A program made the position numbers and the translations under genes. This document shows positions 23,345 through 35,590 of a stretch of DNA of 64,000 bases, one piece after another. The notes beneath the pieces were generated by a model, which worked only from the letters and a program-made list of their open reading frames with translations, was not told where the DNA came from and did no database searches. This DNA comes from Gyromitra esculenta (lineage: Eukaryota > Ascomycota > Pezizomycetes > Pezizales > Discinaceae). The stretch is from assembly GCA_038503075.1 (NCBI GenBank), contig JBCAML010000016.1, positions 186,001-250,000 of the forward strand, written 5' to 3'. How positions within the stretch are numbered: the stretch's first letter is position 1; the number at the start of each line of letters is the position of its first letter.

Positions 23345-24475
23345 AAAACTTTCGGGAAGGTGATCTATTTCTTTTTTAAAAAAAAGTGTTGCGAAAAATT
23401 CGATCTTCTTCATCTTAGTTTCTTTTCTTTTGTGTCTGGCTACGCATGCACGCATTTGGTAACACTCACTTTTTTTCCCGTATCTTTTTATAGTCGGAGA
23501 CTCGAAGCATTTTTTCGCTATGTTCAGTTGTGTCTGGGGGAACCAACTTTGGGAGTTTCTTTTTTCTTCTTTTTTCGTTATCCCTTATCTATTGCATGAC
23601 ATTCATCGCTGATGTGGATGTCTTTCTATTTCTCTTCCTTTTACTTCTTTGGAAACCTACGGGTAATTGTATGCTGTATTGCATTTTGTGTTCGGATGTA
23701 GGGCCGGATGGATGTGTTGGTTTCTTGTCAGATATATTCATTCCCTATTCTTCTTTTACGGCCCATATTGCTGGTTTTATATAATGTATTTAGGCGACGT
23801 TAATGTTTCGATTGTTCCTCACCTTTGGTGCGGAATTGCGAAAATAGTGGTTGCCCCCCCCCTTTTTTTGAACGGTTATGGGGTATCAGTGTTTTAGATC
23901 TCTATTTTGTTCATGTGAGCTTGGATTTGTTGGAGTTGAGTTCTTGGAGTTTTTTCTTTCTTTCTTTCTAGAAGTCGTCTAAATCATTGAAGAGGTGCTG
24001 GAGAGTGTTTTAGATTATACTAGTTTAGGGGTGCTAGAATATCGAAGTGCCGCTGATTATTATTATTTCTGTTTGGTCATACTTGCTCACGAAGGATTAC
24101 TCGTAAGAAAGAACTGAAGGGTGTAGAGGAAATGCTCTTATAATTACAACGAAGGGATAATATGAGTAAGTGAGGACAACAAAAGGAGGAAGATAAACTC
24201 CTATCACGATGTGCTCTGGTTGATAAGTGTCTCATCATATATTATCACTCGTATAACAGCATTTGAAAGAATTTCAGAATCGCGTATAGTACTGCTTGGT
24301 TTTGCACGGGTAGCTGTCGGCAGGCATTTTAAAGCTTCTAATTGGTATGCGTAGTTTGTATATATGGTCTTGTGCCAGGCTGCAGGGCTGGATCAGTTGC
24401 ATGTAACCAAGCAATCCTACCCCGTCCCGTATTTACACTGCTGTTTAGGACAAAAACTAGTGTTTCATATATCAA
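23345..24475. other. 3' region of skt5 and spacer
   Basis: T-rich DNA after the stop codon probably includes the 3' UTR. Open frames here are composed mainly of Phe, Leu and Ser from T runs and are not credible genes. Confidence 0.4.
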
Positions 24476-24547
24476 TCCGTTGTGGTGTAATGGTTAGCAT
24501 CAGTCGCTCTCACCGACTAGATCGGGGTTCAATTCCCCGCAACGGAA
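24476..24547 (+). tRNA. tRNA-Glu(CUC)
   Basis: The acceptor TCCGTTG pairs perfectly with CAACGGA, discriminator A. The D arm GTGTAATGGTTAGCAT is typical of eukaryotic tRNA-Glu. Anticodon stem AGTCG/CGACT encloses the loop CTCTCAC with anticodon CUC. The T arm is CGGGG-TTCAATT-CCCCG. No intron. The gene is identical to the minus-strand copy at 63138-63209. Confidence 0.96.
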
Positions 24548-25170
24548 TAATTTTTTTCAACTCCTTTCAATTGGAGTCTACCTGTAATATATTAATAAGC
24601 CCGTACTGTGTCAACCCAAATAAACTCTTTTTGCGTATTTTTTCGTCTGTAGTTTGCTGTGCTTACATTTAATCAATCAAATTAATTAGGTCTTGTGGAG
24701 TTACTTGGGCTACTTCATGGGTCTAGCTGTTGAATTACTATGCGAGGGAGATATGAGACTAGTATTTTTATGATAACTGCACTGGTTTGGTGGTGGCATC
24801 TTAGATTATCGATACCCACTACCTTGAAGCGTCATATCTATGGGTTTGAGTTTAGTCTTATATATTGTGTTCTAGTAAAATTTTTCCGGCAGAGAAATTA
24901 TAGATTTTAGCAAGACAACCTATTACGTATACGGTTTTAAAAACTATTCCGTGGAGGACTCAGCCCTCATGTGGTTGGGCATACGGGTCGCAGACTGACT
25001 CGTCGATTTACCCCCCAAAAACAAACTCCACATCTAAGAAATCCATTACCCCCCGTGCTTCTGTGTCTTCTAGGATCTCCAAAGAGTGTTCATTCGCGCC
25101 GCATGCGAGCGCCTGTAGCGACGGGAACAAGGAATGGAGAACAAGGGTAGCTGACGTTCATCGCTATCAG
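24548..25170. other. spacer after tRNA-Glu
   Basis: A T run 5-10 bases after the tRNA would serve as its RNA polymerase III terminator. Otherwise nothing is recognisable. Confidence 0.45.
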
Positions 25171-25854
25171 TTAAGTGGAAGTGTGTGGGGTATAGGAAAA
25201 ATGCGTGGGGTACTGACTATGAGACGAGAGATGCGAATTTGTGGTAGTCATGAGCGGGAGCATTCGAGCAGGAGTCCAATTAGCTCGGTCCTGCGTGAAT
25301 ATTAGTTACGATGATTTCTTCATTGGTATTTAAGCACCATGTTGAAGAGGAGGGATAACGCTACTTACTTTAGCTTCAGAGACAACCTGAGCAGCAGTAG
25401 TGGCCTTGAACTCTTTCACCAACCTTTCAAGCACTCCCGGAAGTTCCTGTGGCGTAGAAAGAGGAATGAGATAGACGGGTTCTGTAAATGCTCTATCAAG
25501 TCTAATCTCTCACCCAGAATTGGATGTGAGTGAGGTTAGAGTTATCACATGAATAATAGGAAAGGTAGCGAACAGTAACTGAAATTCCCACACACCGTTC
25601 CCCAGAAATATGACGATAATTATATCACCATCTTCACTCTGCATAGCTCTATCTAGTCTTTTAATGACCCCTGAGTGATCATCTTTGCACGTAATTAGTA
25701 GGACAGAAATTCCGTCTGGAAGCTTTAAGTCTATAGTGATGAGCCTCGTAGATTCGGCAAGTCGGAGGTTAGATAGAGAAGGGAGGATAGTTGGCCAAGG
25801 GTGACGGGAGCGAAGAGTTGAAGAGAACATGATTGCATACAAGAGGTGGTGCAT
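25171..25854 (-). CDS. small three-exon gene of unknown function
   Basis: Three exons (25854-25580, 25501-25369, 25290-25171) give 175 residues. The last junction is strong: GAAGCTAAA followed by GTAAGT, then CACGCAG before GACCGAGCT, reading EAK-DRANWTPARMLPL to a TAA stop. The first intron (GTTACT donor, TTAG acceptor) is less certain; an alternative GTGATA donor lies 32 bases downstream but shifts the frame. Residues about 30-90 look like alternating strands and helices (LITIDLKLPDGISVLLITCK and GDIIIVIFLGNGVWEF), suggesting a small alpha/beta domain, followed by PVYLIPLSTPQELPGVLERL and a Ser/Thr/His-rich tail. ATG codons at 25854 and 25830 are both possible. I do not recognise the family. 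The gene lies tail-to-head with the larger minus-strand gene that starts at 28784. Confidence 0.55.
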
Positions 25855-26220
25855 TGAGCAGTATTTTAAAAGAAACGAAATTAGAGTGAAGATTTAAGAT
25901 GGTATTTGGTCACATGGTATCACTTAGCATATCAATAAAGTATAGTTACATGTATATATATTCAATAACTTTGGATAATGGATAAATTGGCAAGCGAATA
26001 AGAAGCTATGTAAAGCTATGTACTTGTAAAGCTATGTATATGTTGCTGAACAAAGTAATAACGTAATAACATATCATAGACTTGCTTCTTGAAAACTATC
26101 TTTAAACTCTGTAATAGTGGTGCTAATTGGGGTTAAATTAGGCAACTACCAGCTATTCATACGAATTTTACAACACATATATAGCCCGTATCCGGCTTCA
26201 ATGCTTCTCCCAACAAATTT
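25855..26220. other. short AT-rich spacer
   Basis: No gene is seen. It separates two minus-strand genes and should contain the promoter of one and the 3' end of the other. It includes a repeated AAAGCTATGTA motif at about 26.01-26.04 kb. Confidence 0.4.
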
Positions 26221-28784
26221 TCAGACTTTATCTTGCCCCTCCCGAGCCTTCACCATCTGCTCCATCATAGCCTCAAACTTTGCGTTGGCTTCCTTGCGCA
26301 TCTGCCTCCTGTCCTTCTTAGGAATTGGGACTACATTGGGGCATCCGTCATCGTCTTCGATTTTCTCAACTTTGAACTTCGTAGGAATTGGGACCACATT
26401 GGGGCATCCATCGTCGTCTTTGGTTTTCTCAACTTTGCACTTCGTAGTTGATTTACTAGATATTTCAGAGTTGAAATTGGTGCTGGAAATGTTGTGTTCG
26501 GATTTAACGGCTCTATATTTGACGACCGATTCGGACCCGGTTCTGGCTAGGTCTGGTGATACACTTGAGATAATCTGATTTTCCTGAGTAATCCCGTCGA
26601 TTTGCTCATGCAAAGCCACTGTTCCTTCCCTTTCAATAGCTTGATGTTTCTTACTGGTTTCTTCCTTGATATCTCCATTTCTCATTTCAATAGATGTCTC
26701 GACAGTTAAGTATCTCCTAAGGAAAATATTCGATTTCTCCTTTCCAGTTGGGTGTCGGGGGTTTTCGTTATTGTCTATGATAGAATTGACCATGTCATAC
26801 GGCTCAAAGCCTACGACCTCTTTATTCTGTTTATGACCTGATCTCTGCTGTGCCCTAATGCCCTTTGGACGATCTGTGACGAGGGTATCGATCAGATCTG
26901 CTTCTCTTTTGACTAGTGCCATCCTTTTGGTCTGACTCATACCGAAGACCCTTCTTTGGCGTTCCTGTGTCTTTTCAGCGACTTCCTGTAGGTGATCCAT
27001 AGCTAAAGATTCAACCAGATCTGCTTCCTTCCCATCGACTAGCTTTAATTTTTTGGTCTGCTTCTTCCCGAGAGACTTCCGATGATATTCCTGCTCCTTT
27101 TCGCTGATTTTGTGTGAGTGGTCCATTACAAAATCGTCAACGTGATCCAACATCATCGCATCAGTGAATAATCTACCCTGGGCCCTCCCTATAGTATTTC
27201 TGTGGTGTTCTTGCTTCTTTTCGCTTATCTCCTGAAAATAATCCATTGCCAAACTATCAACCACATCGTCTGTCTGGATATCGGTCAACTTTTTGTTCTG
27301 AATCGTACCAACATTCTTCCTATGACGTTCCTCCGCCTTCTCGCCGACTTCTTGGTTGTGGTCCATGGCAATATCATCGACGATATCTTCCATTTTGATT
27401 TTCCGGAGCTGCTTGCTCTGCTCCCTTCCGAATTCTTTACGGTATTTTTCCTGGTCCTGGTCTTCAAGACGAAATTCGTGATCGATAGCGATATTCTCGA
27501 GAGTATCCTCAAAGAACAACTTATTACTGTACTTGGTACTAGTTTTATTGCGAGTTTCTTCCTCGGCCTCCATATCAAGTTCGGATAAGACATCTTGAAT
27601 GAACAAATCGATAGCCTCGGTAAGCTTATCCATGTCGTTTTTTTCACGAGTAAGATAAGTCCCCAGTGGGCGTACCTCCTGCTGCCAGTTTTCAACAGCC
27701 TCTTGCTGCAATCTTTTAGCATTCGCTCTTGCTTCATCGCTGATCTCTTCGAAACGTTTCTGTCCAAACAACCTCTCATCCGTCGCTATATAAGCCTCAA
27801 GCACTGGCATGATATATTTTTGACTGGAGGCGGATTTATCCTTTCTTCGCGACGCCCTCTCAGCTTTACGGTTCTCTTTTCTGGCGAAGCGCTTCTTCGG
27901 CTCATGTGTACGTATAAATTTTGAGGTAGTAATAGGCTTGTTTAACTGTGCCGCCGCTTTACCATCACCACCCGGGGAGGTTTTATACGAAGCATCACCA
28001 CTCTCGGTGGTGATACTAGGCGGAGGTTCATAACTGAAGGTGATATTTCCTGGATCTTCATCCACGTCAACTGCATGCGCATGGAGAGTGCTTCCAGCTG
28101 CGCCATCAAGTGAGATCAAGGTCCCAAGGTCCACGGCGGAGCCAGCGACGTTAGGTTGCGAAACAGCATATTTAAAAAGCGGACAGCTGCAGTTTGGTTT
28201 CTTGCATGGTTCAGGTCCGCAGAATGGGCTCTGGCGCCGGCCGGAGATTTTGAGGATGGTTGGTTCGCTGAGTTTGCCCAAATTATCGCAAGCAAGCTTC
28301 TCAGGGACTAGGTCCTCTGAGGTGTCGAGGTAACCAACCGCTTCAGCAACGTCCCTAGTAAGTTTAAACGGTCTGTGAGCAGAACTCTTAAGTATGTGTT
28401 GCTCAAATCCTCTCATATTCAGGAAGTGAACACTGCACGTGTGACAAGAATGCTTGTAGATGCGACTCCCAACTGGATCCGAGACAACAGCGGGAGATGG
28501 TAGGTGGGGCCTGTCGGTTTTGGATAAAGCAGGATCTTTTTCCCCCTCTTTGCCTGCCAAACATAGAGTCAGAGTGGGATGAATGAGATTAAATTGAGAG
28601 AGACGAAAGGGTACAAACCTAGCTTTCTATGCCGCCTGGCAAAGATACCCCTTAACTCTGCATTTTTCGTGTAGACACAAGAGGTGTGATTATCGGGACT
28701 TGTAGCTGGCATGGAAGTGGCAGGTCTGGGAAGGCTCTCTCTCGAAATAGCAGTAGTCGGTGTAAGGGGTCTTGAGGAAGACAT
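26221..28784 (-). CDS. C2H2-type protein with internal ~40-residue tandem repeats
   Basis: Two exons (28784-28619, 28553-26221) flank a 65-nt intron (GTTTGT...GGCAG) and encode 832 residues; the splice reads RRHRKL-GKEGEKDP. One zinc-finger-like motif is clear, C92-x2-C95-x12-H108-x6-H115, and a Cys cluster (C167, C172, C177, C179) follows. Residues about 403-640 consist of five full repeats and one partial repeat of about 40 residues, each with the pattern DxVDxxAMDHxQEVxEKxQE followed by RxRKxxGxxQxKKL. The C-terminus carries a second, perfect tandem: DDDGCPNVVPIP twice, 21 residues apart. The protein is charged, with basic and coiled-coil-like segments and no membrane segment. A role in nucleic-acid or chromatin binding is a guess from the zinc finger. 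An upstream ATG at 28820 would add 12 residues. Confidence 0.8.
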
Positions 28785-29944
28785 TGAGATTGAGATACGG
28801 CGTGGCAAGAACCAGAGCAAAGTATGTATGCAGATATAGTTTCTGATCGAAGTAATCTCTCTAACCTAGAAAAGAGCTTTAGTAAGAAAAGGTACGGGGT
28901 ATTTGGGTGTGGGGTTTTTTTCTCGCTAAGGAACATTGACGGTGCGATAATAGAAGAGATGGAAGCTGGAGATTCCAATTTAGTGGGTGGAGGGATGGAT
29001 GAAGGTAGCCGGAGAGGATTAGCGGCGAAAGCATTTTACGTGACAACACATCAAGTTGTAGATCAACTAGAGAAGTAGTAGAGCGATATTAAACCTAAAT
29101 TTGAGTATCCTCACGTACGGGGTTGTAGCCTCATAACTTATTTAAGGGCTATTTTCAATCAAAGGAAATGAAGAACATGCGAGATCACTCGGCTAAATGC
29201 AGTGAAATGTGTTGAATATAATGAATAGATATGTGATATTCAGTCTCAAGTAAAGCGCAAAAGAGAAGAGAGAATAGAAGAGCGGGAATTGAGCTCCATA
29301 TATATACTCCCTATGGAGCCATATATAAACAGGTTTATGGGGGCCCTTTGGGCGCCGAATAGATCGGCCCGAGCAACCCCCATTAGCAGGTGAGATTATT
29401 GACCGAACCGATATCGGTATCCCGAATAATGACGTGCCAATGAAACACTAGGGAGCCTACGGATATATACCATATATACATGTATCCAACAAAATGGAGT
29501 GGAAAATAAGAGGAATTTTTTTTTTTGTTTAACTCATTAATTGTAACCAGCACTTAAGCCATGACAATGCAAAAATAAAACAACCACAATCTCTCATCTC
29601 ACCTCTCACATCCAATCTTCTTGGCCACATAGTTCAAAGCCCACGCTTTCTCCTCAAGCATAAAACTTATAAACACAAATAAGGGAAAGTAAGAGGATAG
29701 GGTTTCTGCAACTCTATATAATTCTGAAATATAGCGAAATTTCCCGAGCAATGTGGTATGTGGTGCCAGAAAAAAAAAACCAACGAAATTATAGCTAAAA
29801 ATAAAAATAAAAAGATATTTCGAGGATCGAAATTGAGAAGAATCCAACCCTGAGTGGAGAGTTCGAAGAGTGGGGAGGATGGAAAGGAAAATTAATATAC
29901 AGGGTGTGAAGTTCCTAGTCTGTACAGAAATGTTTTTACAATAT
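28785..29944. other. spacer between two minus-strand genes
   Basis: It holds the promoter of the C2H2 repeat gene and the 3' end of the OPA3-like gene. Short frames at 28824-29078 and 29599-29988 lack family resemblance. Nothing else is seen. Confidence 0.4.
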
Positions 29945-31016
29945 TTAACTTGATTTCGATAGGTGTGAGGGTGAAATTGTCTTCCCACTGGCTTCGTCTG
30001 ATATCGGTAAGTCTGGGCTTGATGTTGGTCGAATCCTCTTGATGATAGCTGGTAGACGACTTGAGGTTATTAAGGTTCTTCCAAGCTCTCCTGATGGGCT
30101 TTCTTCATCCATCTCTCGTTTTTCGTCTCGCATAACAAGCACTGTCTCTGCCGTCTTCTCGGCCTTGTCCTCAGTCTTGCTACCAAATCCCCATATACTA
30201 GCCCAGAGACCAGAACTCTTCTGGGATACCTCTTCCCACAGTGGTGTAGGCTCAAAAAATTTCCGTTCTCTCTTCTCTGCATTTGCTCGTCCCGGAAATA
30301 CGCCCTTCCCTCCTCTCAGTCTCCAGTTCTCCTCTTCTAGGGTTAAGATTCGCTCCTCGTCATGATGGCTTCGCTCTTCTAGCTCCCCCAAGCGCTCTTC
30401 ATCCTGTCTAGTCCTGTCCTCCAACATCTCTAACCTCTCTGAAACCAAGTCTCGCCTACTAGCCTCCTTCCGTCTAGTACGTATTTGTTCCGCTAAGATG
30501 AGCCCTCCTGCAACAGCAAACAGAAAGAACTCGCTGATGAAGTTCGCGCCACTCTCAATTGCTTTCGATTCTGAGAGTGGACGAACCCTTGGTCTCTTGG
30601 AGGCCTCTTGGTGATGCTGTGATGGTTTGGGGTGGCCAAATACAGCTGGAGGGGGGATGGGCTTATTTGAAGAAACGGTACCCAGGTCAGCTGGATATAT
30701 GGCGGTCATATCCACTCTTTTTTGTGCAGCTTTACGGGCGGCATCTCTTTCGGCCTGTTCGGCCTTGAGGAAGGCTGCAGTATCTTGGAGGAGACCGAGA
30801 CGTAGACGAACATCAACTTGATGGATACGTTGGGCGATAACGATGCAGACTTTGCGGAAGCGGGGATGTTCGCGGGCTTGTTGTCTTATCTTGCTCTGGG
30901 AGGTGTCAGCTGATGAACGACCAAGTTAATCTGACAAAAAATGGGATAGATACAGCGATAGGCTTGGCGAGTGTCTTGATGGCGAGTGAGCCAAGTTTAA
31001 TAGCCGTCGTGGACAT
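29945..31016 (-). CDS. opa3: OPA3-like mitochondrial protein
   Basis: OPA3 family proteins are small mitochondrial-membrane proteins linked to organelle morphology and lipid metabolism. Two exons (31016-30954 and 30895-29945) join without frame loss across a 58-nt intron, giving 337 residues. The N-terminus MSTTAIKLGSLAIKTLAKPI, and next the SKIRQQAREHPRFRKVCIVI stretch with AQRIHQVDVRLRLGLL, match the OPA3 family closely. A hydrophobic segment (about 137-155, FISEFFLFAVAGGLILAEQ) is followed by a heptad-rich charged coiled coil (about 156-210). The last 120 residues are disordered and probably variable between species; they make the protein about twice the length of yeast and animal OPA3. 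It is divergent from the Polo kinase gene, with 582 bp between starts. Confidence 0.9.
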
Positions 31017-31598
31017 TTTCTAGCTTGCCGAAGATTTTCCCCGCGATGGGTGTCAAAAATTTCTACATTTATTTTACTTAATATTTAGAGGATCTGATGG
31101 GATGGGCAGACTATGAGAGAAAGCTTACTATCAGATGAGATGGCCTTTGTGAGCTCTGAAGTCTAATCTTCGAGCTCGGAATCCAAGAGAAAATCATTCA
31201 GAAGCTGGAAGGAATGTTCGTAAGGCTAATTGAGAAGAGATCATCAGATTAGATAAGTAGCTTGGTGAGTTGTCGTGGCAACGCAGCCCGTTGCGATGTT
31301 TATGGTCGCTGTTTGAAACCAATTGCGCACGGGCCAACATGTTCCTACTTGCTGGCTGCTTGTTGAACCTCACTTCATCCCCTTCTCCCTTCTTTTCAAC
31401 CACGACACCAACGATAAAGACTTTCGACAGTCAGCCCGTTGATTGAAACGATACTAACCGACAGATTAAGCAGGAAATCGCATTTATTTACTCAATAAAT
31501 AGCCCTTTATTGTCCTTGGGCGTTGTGCGTGACCCTTTACACGTGTTCTCATTGTTCAGAAAGAACACAGAAATCACAAGAGATCTTCCATATCCCTA
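31017..31598. promoter_or_regulatory. shared divergent promoter region, OPA3-like and Polo kinase
   Basis: The two start codons face away from each other across 582 bp, so both promoters must lie here or overlap. No specific factor sites can be named with confidence. Confidence 0.5.
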
Positions 31599-34500
31599 AT
31601 GGCAATCACCCAACCTGGAAATATACTATCATCCATGGATCCAAACCAACGTCCTGTCAGGAGACAACGATCTACTGCCCAAAAGTCCGGCGCACCTTCT
31701 CCTCTTAAAAAACAGTCTGACTATCACCTTGTTGCTCCTTTGAAAAATGCCACCAGCACGAAGTCTATGCCCCCATCGGCATCTTCCGGTGCAGCAAATA
31801 GAGCCCAGCCCACAGGAGCCCCAAAGACGCCAAAACAATCAAGCAAGGAACGGAAGAAAAAGTTCCTCTGTGCAACCCCACCAACGGTTTTACATGACAC
31901 TAGGGGAAAGACTGAATATGATCGAGGGCGGCAGTTGGGAGAGGGTGGGTTCGCGAGATGTTTTTTGGTGCAGAATAAAGAGGGGGGGCTATTTGCCGCA
32001 AAGACAGTGGCCAAGAAAAGTCTGCAGAGTCAAAAGATGAAGGCAAAGGTTGGTTTCCGCACGTTTTTCATATCAGGAACGGCGCTTATTGTATTCTGTG
32101 TAGTTCTTTGGAGAGATTCAAGTCCACAAAACCATGATTCACCCTAACATTGTCAAATTCGTCGAATGTTTTGAAGATCCTGACAACATCTATATGATCC
32201 TCGAACTCTGCCCAAACAAATCACTGATGGACATGCTGCGTGCCCGGAAACGGTTCACAGAACCTGAAACGCGATTTTTTTTACTGCAACTTCTGGGAGC
32301 TTTGAAATATATGCATGGGAAGAAGGTCATCCATCGTGACCTGAAGCTTGGGAATATCTTCTTGGATGAAGATATGAACATTAAACTTGGTGACTTTGGA
32401 TTGGCTGCCCTGCTTGTCGACGAGAACGATCGTAAAAAGACGATCTGTGGAACACCAAATTACATTGCGCCGGAAGTACTGTTTGGTGGCGGGAAGGAGG
32501 GACAAGGGCATAGTTTTGAGGTGGATCTATGGGGTGTTGGTGTTATCATGTGAGCTGCGGAAGCCTAGAAGTAAGCGGAGGTTGCTAACTCAATATAGGT
32601 ATGCAATGCTTGTTGGGAGGCCACCGTTTCAGGCCGGGGATGTGGATTCTATTTATAGGTATGCTGGATTGAAACCCCGGAGATTGAATTGGGATGCTAA
32701 CTTTCGGAAGAAAAATCCGCCACAATACGTTTACATGGCCTGAGGATATTCCAGTGAGCTCTGCGGCCAAGTCACTTGTAAACTCTATTTTAGAGCACGA
32801 TCCCGAGGCTCGTCCCTCACTTGATGATGTTGCAAATCACCGTTTTTTCAAATCTGGTTTCTTTCCCAAGTCCATTCCGTCCGGCGCAACAAAACAGGAG
32901 CCAGTCTGGCGAGGAACCACTGGGCAGGGCGTAGGAGCTCTGACCACAAACCGGGAGGACTGGATTAGGAATTATGAAGAAGTTGCGAAAATATGTGGAA
33001 TTGGTAGCGTGTCACAGGGGAAATGTAGTCCCGTCGGCGATCATCCTGGGGAGACTGTGGATCTTCTAACACTTCTGCCTTCAAGACCTGGGTCATCTGC
33101 ATCGGACGTTGATAGGATTATTCAGGACAGGAAAGCAGAGAGAGTGGAAGATGAGAAAAAGCAGCAAACGAAGCAAGACAAGGCTTACATTCTTCCGGAG
33201 GCATTAAGTCCTAGAGATGGGCATGCTAGGATGAGGGGTGCAGGCGTTTTGAAGAAAATGCCGAGCCTTTTGGGACCCTCACGGGGTGGGCTCTTTGGCC
33301 CAATCCCGGCAAGAAATGCAGCGGTAAAAACAGTGGATGAGGTTGAAGAAGAAGAAGAAGAAGTTAGTGGTGACGAAGAATCCGCGCCACCTCCACCTCG
33401 GCCATTACAGCAACAACCAATTCGAAGAAGCACTGTTATTGCGGCGGCAGCGACATCGACCACTGCAGCGACGACAGCAGCAGCAAAGAGTGTACTCCCA
33501 CCTAGGAGAGGGTTGGCGAGATCCCATGCTGCAGAAATGAGAGCTGTATGCGCGGGCTTAGAAACGGAAAAACAAATTAGGGAACCACCCGTCATGACTA
33601 TCCCTAAAGGAGAGATAAGGGAGACGAGGGAGGTGAGGGAGGTGAGGGATGTAAGGGAGACGCGACAGACAAGGCAGACAAGATTGGAGAGTCGACCTGA
33701 CCGCCCTGCATCATCCGCAGAATTCAGAGAGAAGGAGAACAAATCGCTACCATCATCACAGGACAGCACGAAAGAATCTTCATCTGAACATGGCGGCCCA
33801 GTAATCCCCTTTACTCCGATTCTTAATTCAAAGATTGGAAACTCTATCCCCTCCACCACCACTTCTGCCATTATTGCATCACTACAACCTTACATTCAAA
33901 ATTTCAACGCCTTCACTGGTTCGAGGTTACATACGCTCCCTCCTCAACCTCCGGCTACTGTTGAGGCCATAAGAGCGTTCAAAAGGGGTGAGAAGAACCG
34001 AAGCATCTTCATCACCAAGTGGGTGGACTATACAAACAAATATGGCGTTGCTTATATCCTCACTGACGGTACCTGTGTCGCCATGTACAACGACAATACA
34101 TCTCTTGTCGTTGATAGCGTCGGTGGACAAAGGGTTGAATTCATCACACAGTCCACTGTTGACCATCCATCAGGGCGAAGAAGCCAGAAGCCAGAAGTCA
34201 CTTACAGAAGATTATCAACAACTATGGGGGTGATGAACCAGAAAAAAAAGACAAGTAAGGGGTTGTCGAGTAAGGTGACTATGTGGAAGAGGTTCGGAAA
34301 CTATATGAAAACGAACTTGGGAACCGAGGCAGAGTGGTCTTTCATTAGGGAAGAGGAACATAGCGAGCAAACTGCGCAGGACCCCGAAGGTGGAATGGTA
34401 TTCGTTACACATTATGCTAGACTGAGGCGGTGTGCAATGTTCCGGTTTTCGGATGGCGGTTTCCAGGTTAGTCTCATCTGACGTCTATTTTTATCGATAT

Positions 34501-34797
34501 CACTATATTAACTCTTATAAATAGTTGAACTTCATTGATCACTCGAAGCTTATGGTTTCCTCTTGCGGACGAACTATAAGGATGATTACAAAGCACCATC
34601 AATTCCTCGTTATGTCACTAGAAGAGGCCCATAGGGAAGTATTCGTTGTTAGGAATAAAATACTGCTAGAGTTTGGCCTAAGGGAGAAATTGGACTACCT
34701 CAGTGAAATCTTCACGGGCTGGACGGATGCTGGGAAATTCCCAAGGGATTATGATGCCATTGAAGGAAAGCCTTTAATCGTGCTCGGAGAGGCGTAG
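31599..34797 (+). CDS. plkA: Polo-like kinase (CDC5/PlkA type)
   Basis: A mitotic serine/threonine kinase acting at spindle poles, in mitotic exit and in septation. Five exons (31599-32048, 32104-32549, 32599-32658, 32711-34466, 34525-34797), introns 49-58 nt, encode 994 residues. The kinase domain starts with [13 protein letters not shown] (about 111), then [12 protein letters not shown] (HRD near 227), DFG (near 246) and the activation segment [14 protein letters not shown]. The linker contains an acidic run and an Arg/Glu/Thr/Val repeat. The C-terminal polo boxes carry the phosphopeptide-binding residues: W756 in [11 protein letters not shown] and H910/K912 in NFIDHSKLM, matching W414 and H538/K540 of human PLK1. 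The kinase and binding functions should be intact. An alternative start is the ATG at 31632. Exon 3 is only 60 nt, and exons 2-4 share the kinase domain. Confidence 0.95.
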
Positions 34798-35590
34798 GCG
34801 TTGTGTATATGTAGTCTATGGTATTGAAGTGGGGATTGGAACGTGGTAGGCGGGGGAAAGGAGCATTGGGAGTGTTTGTTTACTTTGCTTTTGATCACTC
34901 ATGATGGGATGGCAGGCGTTTTTTTTCCGCTTTTTCGACAATCAGGTTCCTCTGTAATTTATCAGGTTGTCTTGGTTTGAATTATTGTTATTATGTCTTC
35001 TGTCTTTCTATTTTTGTTTTTGTTTTGTGGTGGTGGGTGTATAACGGGTATGTGCATAATTTGTATCTTGGCGAAGAGGCATGATCACAGAAAGGATAAT
35101 TATTGGCAACGAATTTTATACCGTTTTATCGTTACCATTGTAGATGTCTTGGCTTGTTTCTTTTTCCCTGTTGTTTGCATGTAGTTGTCTAGTGTCTGAC
35201 GAATATATTCTAGAGTTAAAACTCGAAAATAAAGATAAAGTTGTGTTTAAATCGCATGAATGCATAAGAATTTCTGGAACCAACGGCCGACAGGAACACA
35301 GAAGAGACTTGAACTGCTTGATGGATTTCATTAAACTCGCTCACATCCCTGCTACTGTATAGTTAGATACGTTTTACTCAGCATAACTCAAATTTGGGAT
35401 TGATTCTTGTGGCCGCTCGATATTAGGGCCAATGATTGCTAGTTTTGGGCGCAATAGAGCCGCCCAGGCCAACTCCTACATACTATGTAATTTATTCTCC
35501 GGAGAGATCTCCTGGTGGCCATTCTCTTCGCTAACCCATCTCTCCCGATCGCAGCTTACGCCGCATCCCACCACCACACCATTGGCAAAA
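34798..35590. other. spacer between Polo kinase and F-box-like gene
   Basis: It includes the kinase 3' region, T-rich near 34.92 kb, and the promoter of the next gene. No other coding sequence is supported. Confidence 0.4.

Noticed and set aside
27202..27588. 128-codon plus-strand frame inside the C2H2 repeat gene
   Set aside because: It is the antisense of the tandem-repeat coding region; the repeated pattern on the minus strand is the real signal.
33185..33871. 228-codon minus-strand frame antisense to the Polo kinase linker
   Set aside because: It mirrors low-complexity coding sequence of the kinase; no promoter or domain supports it.
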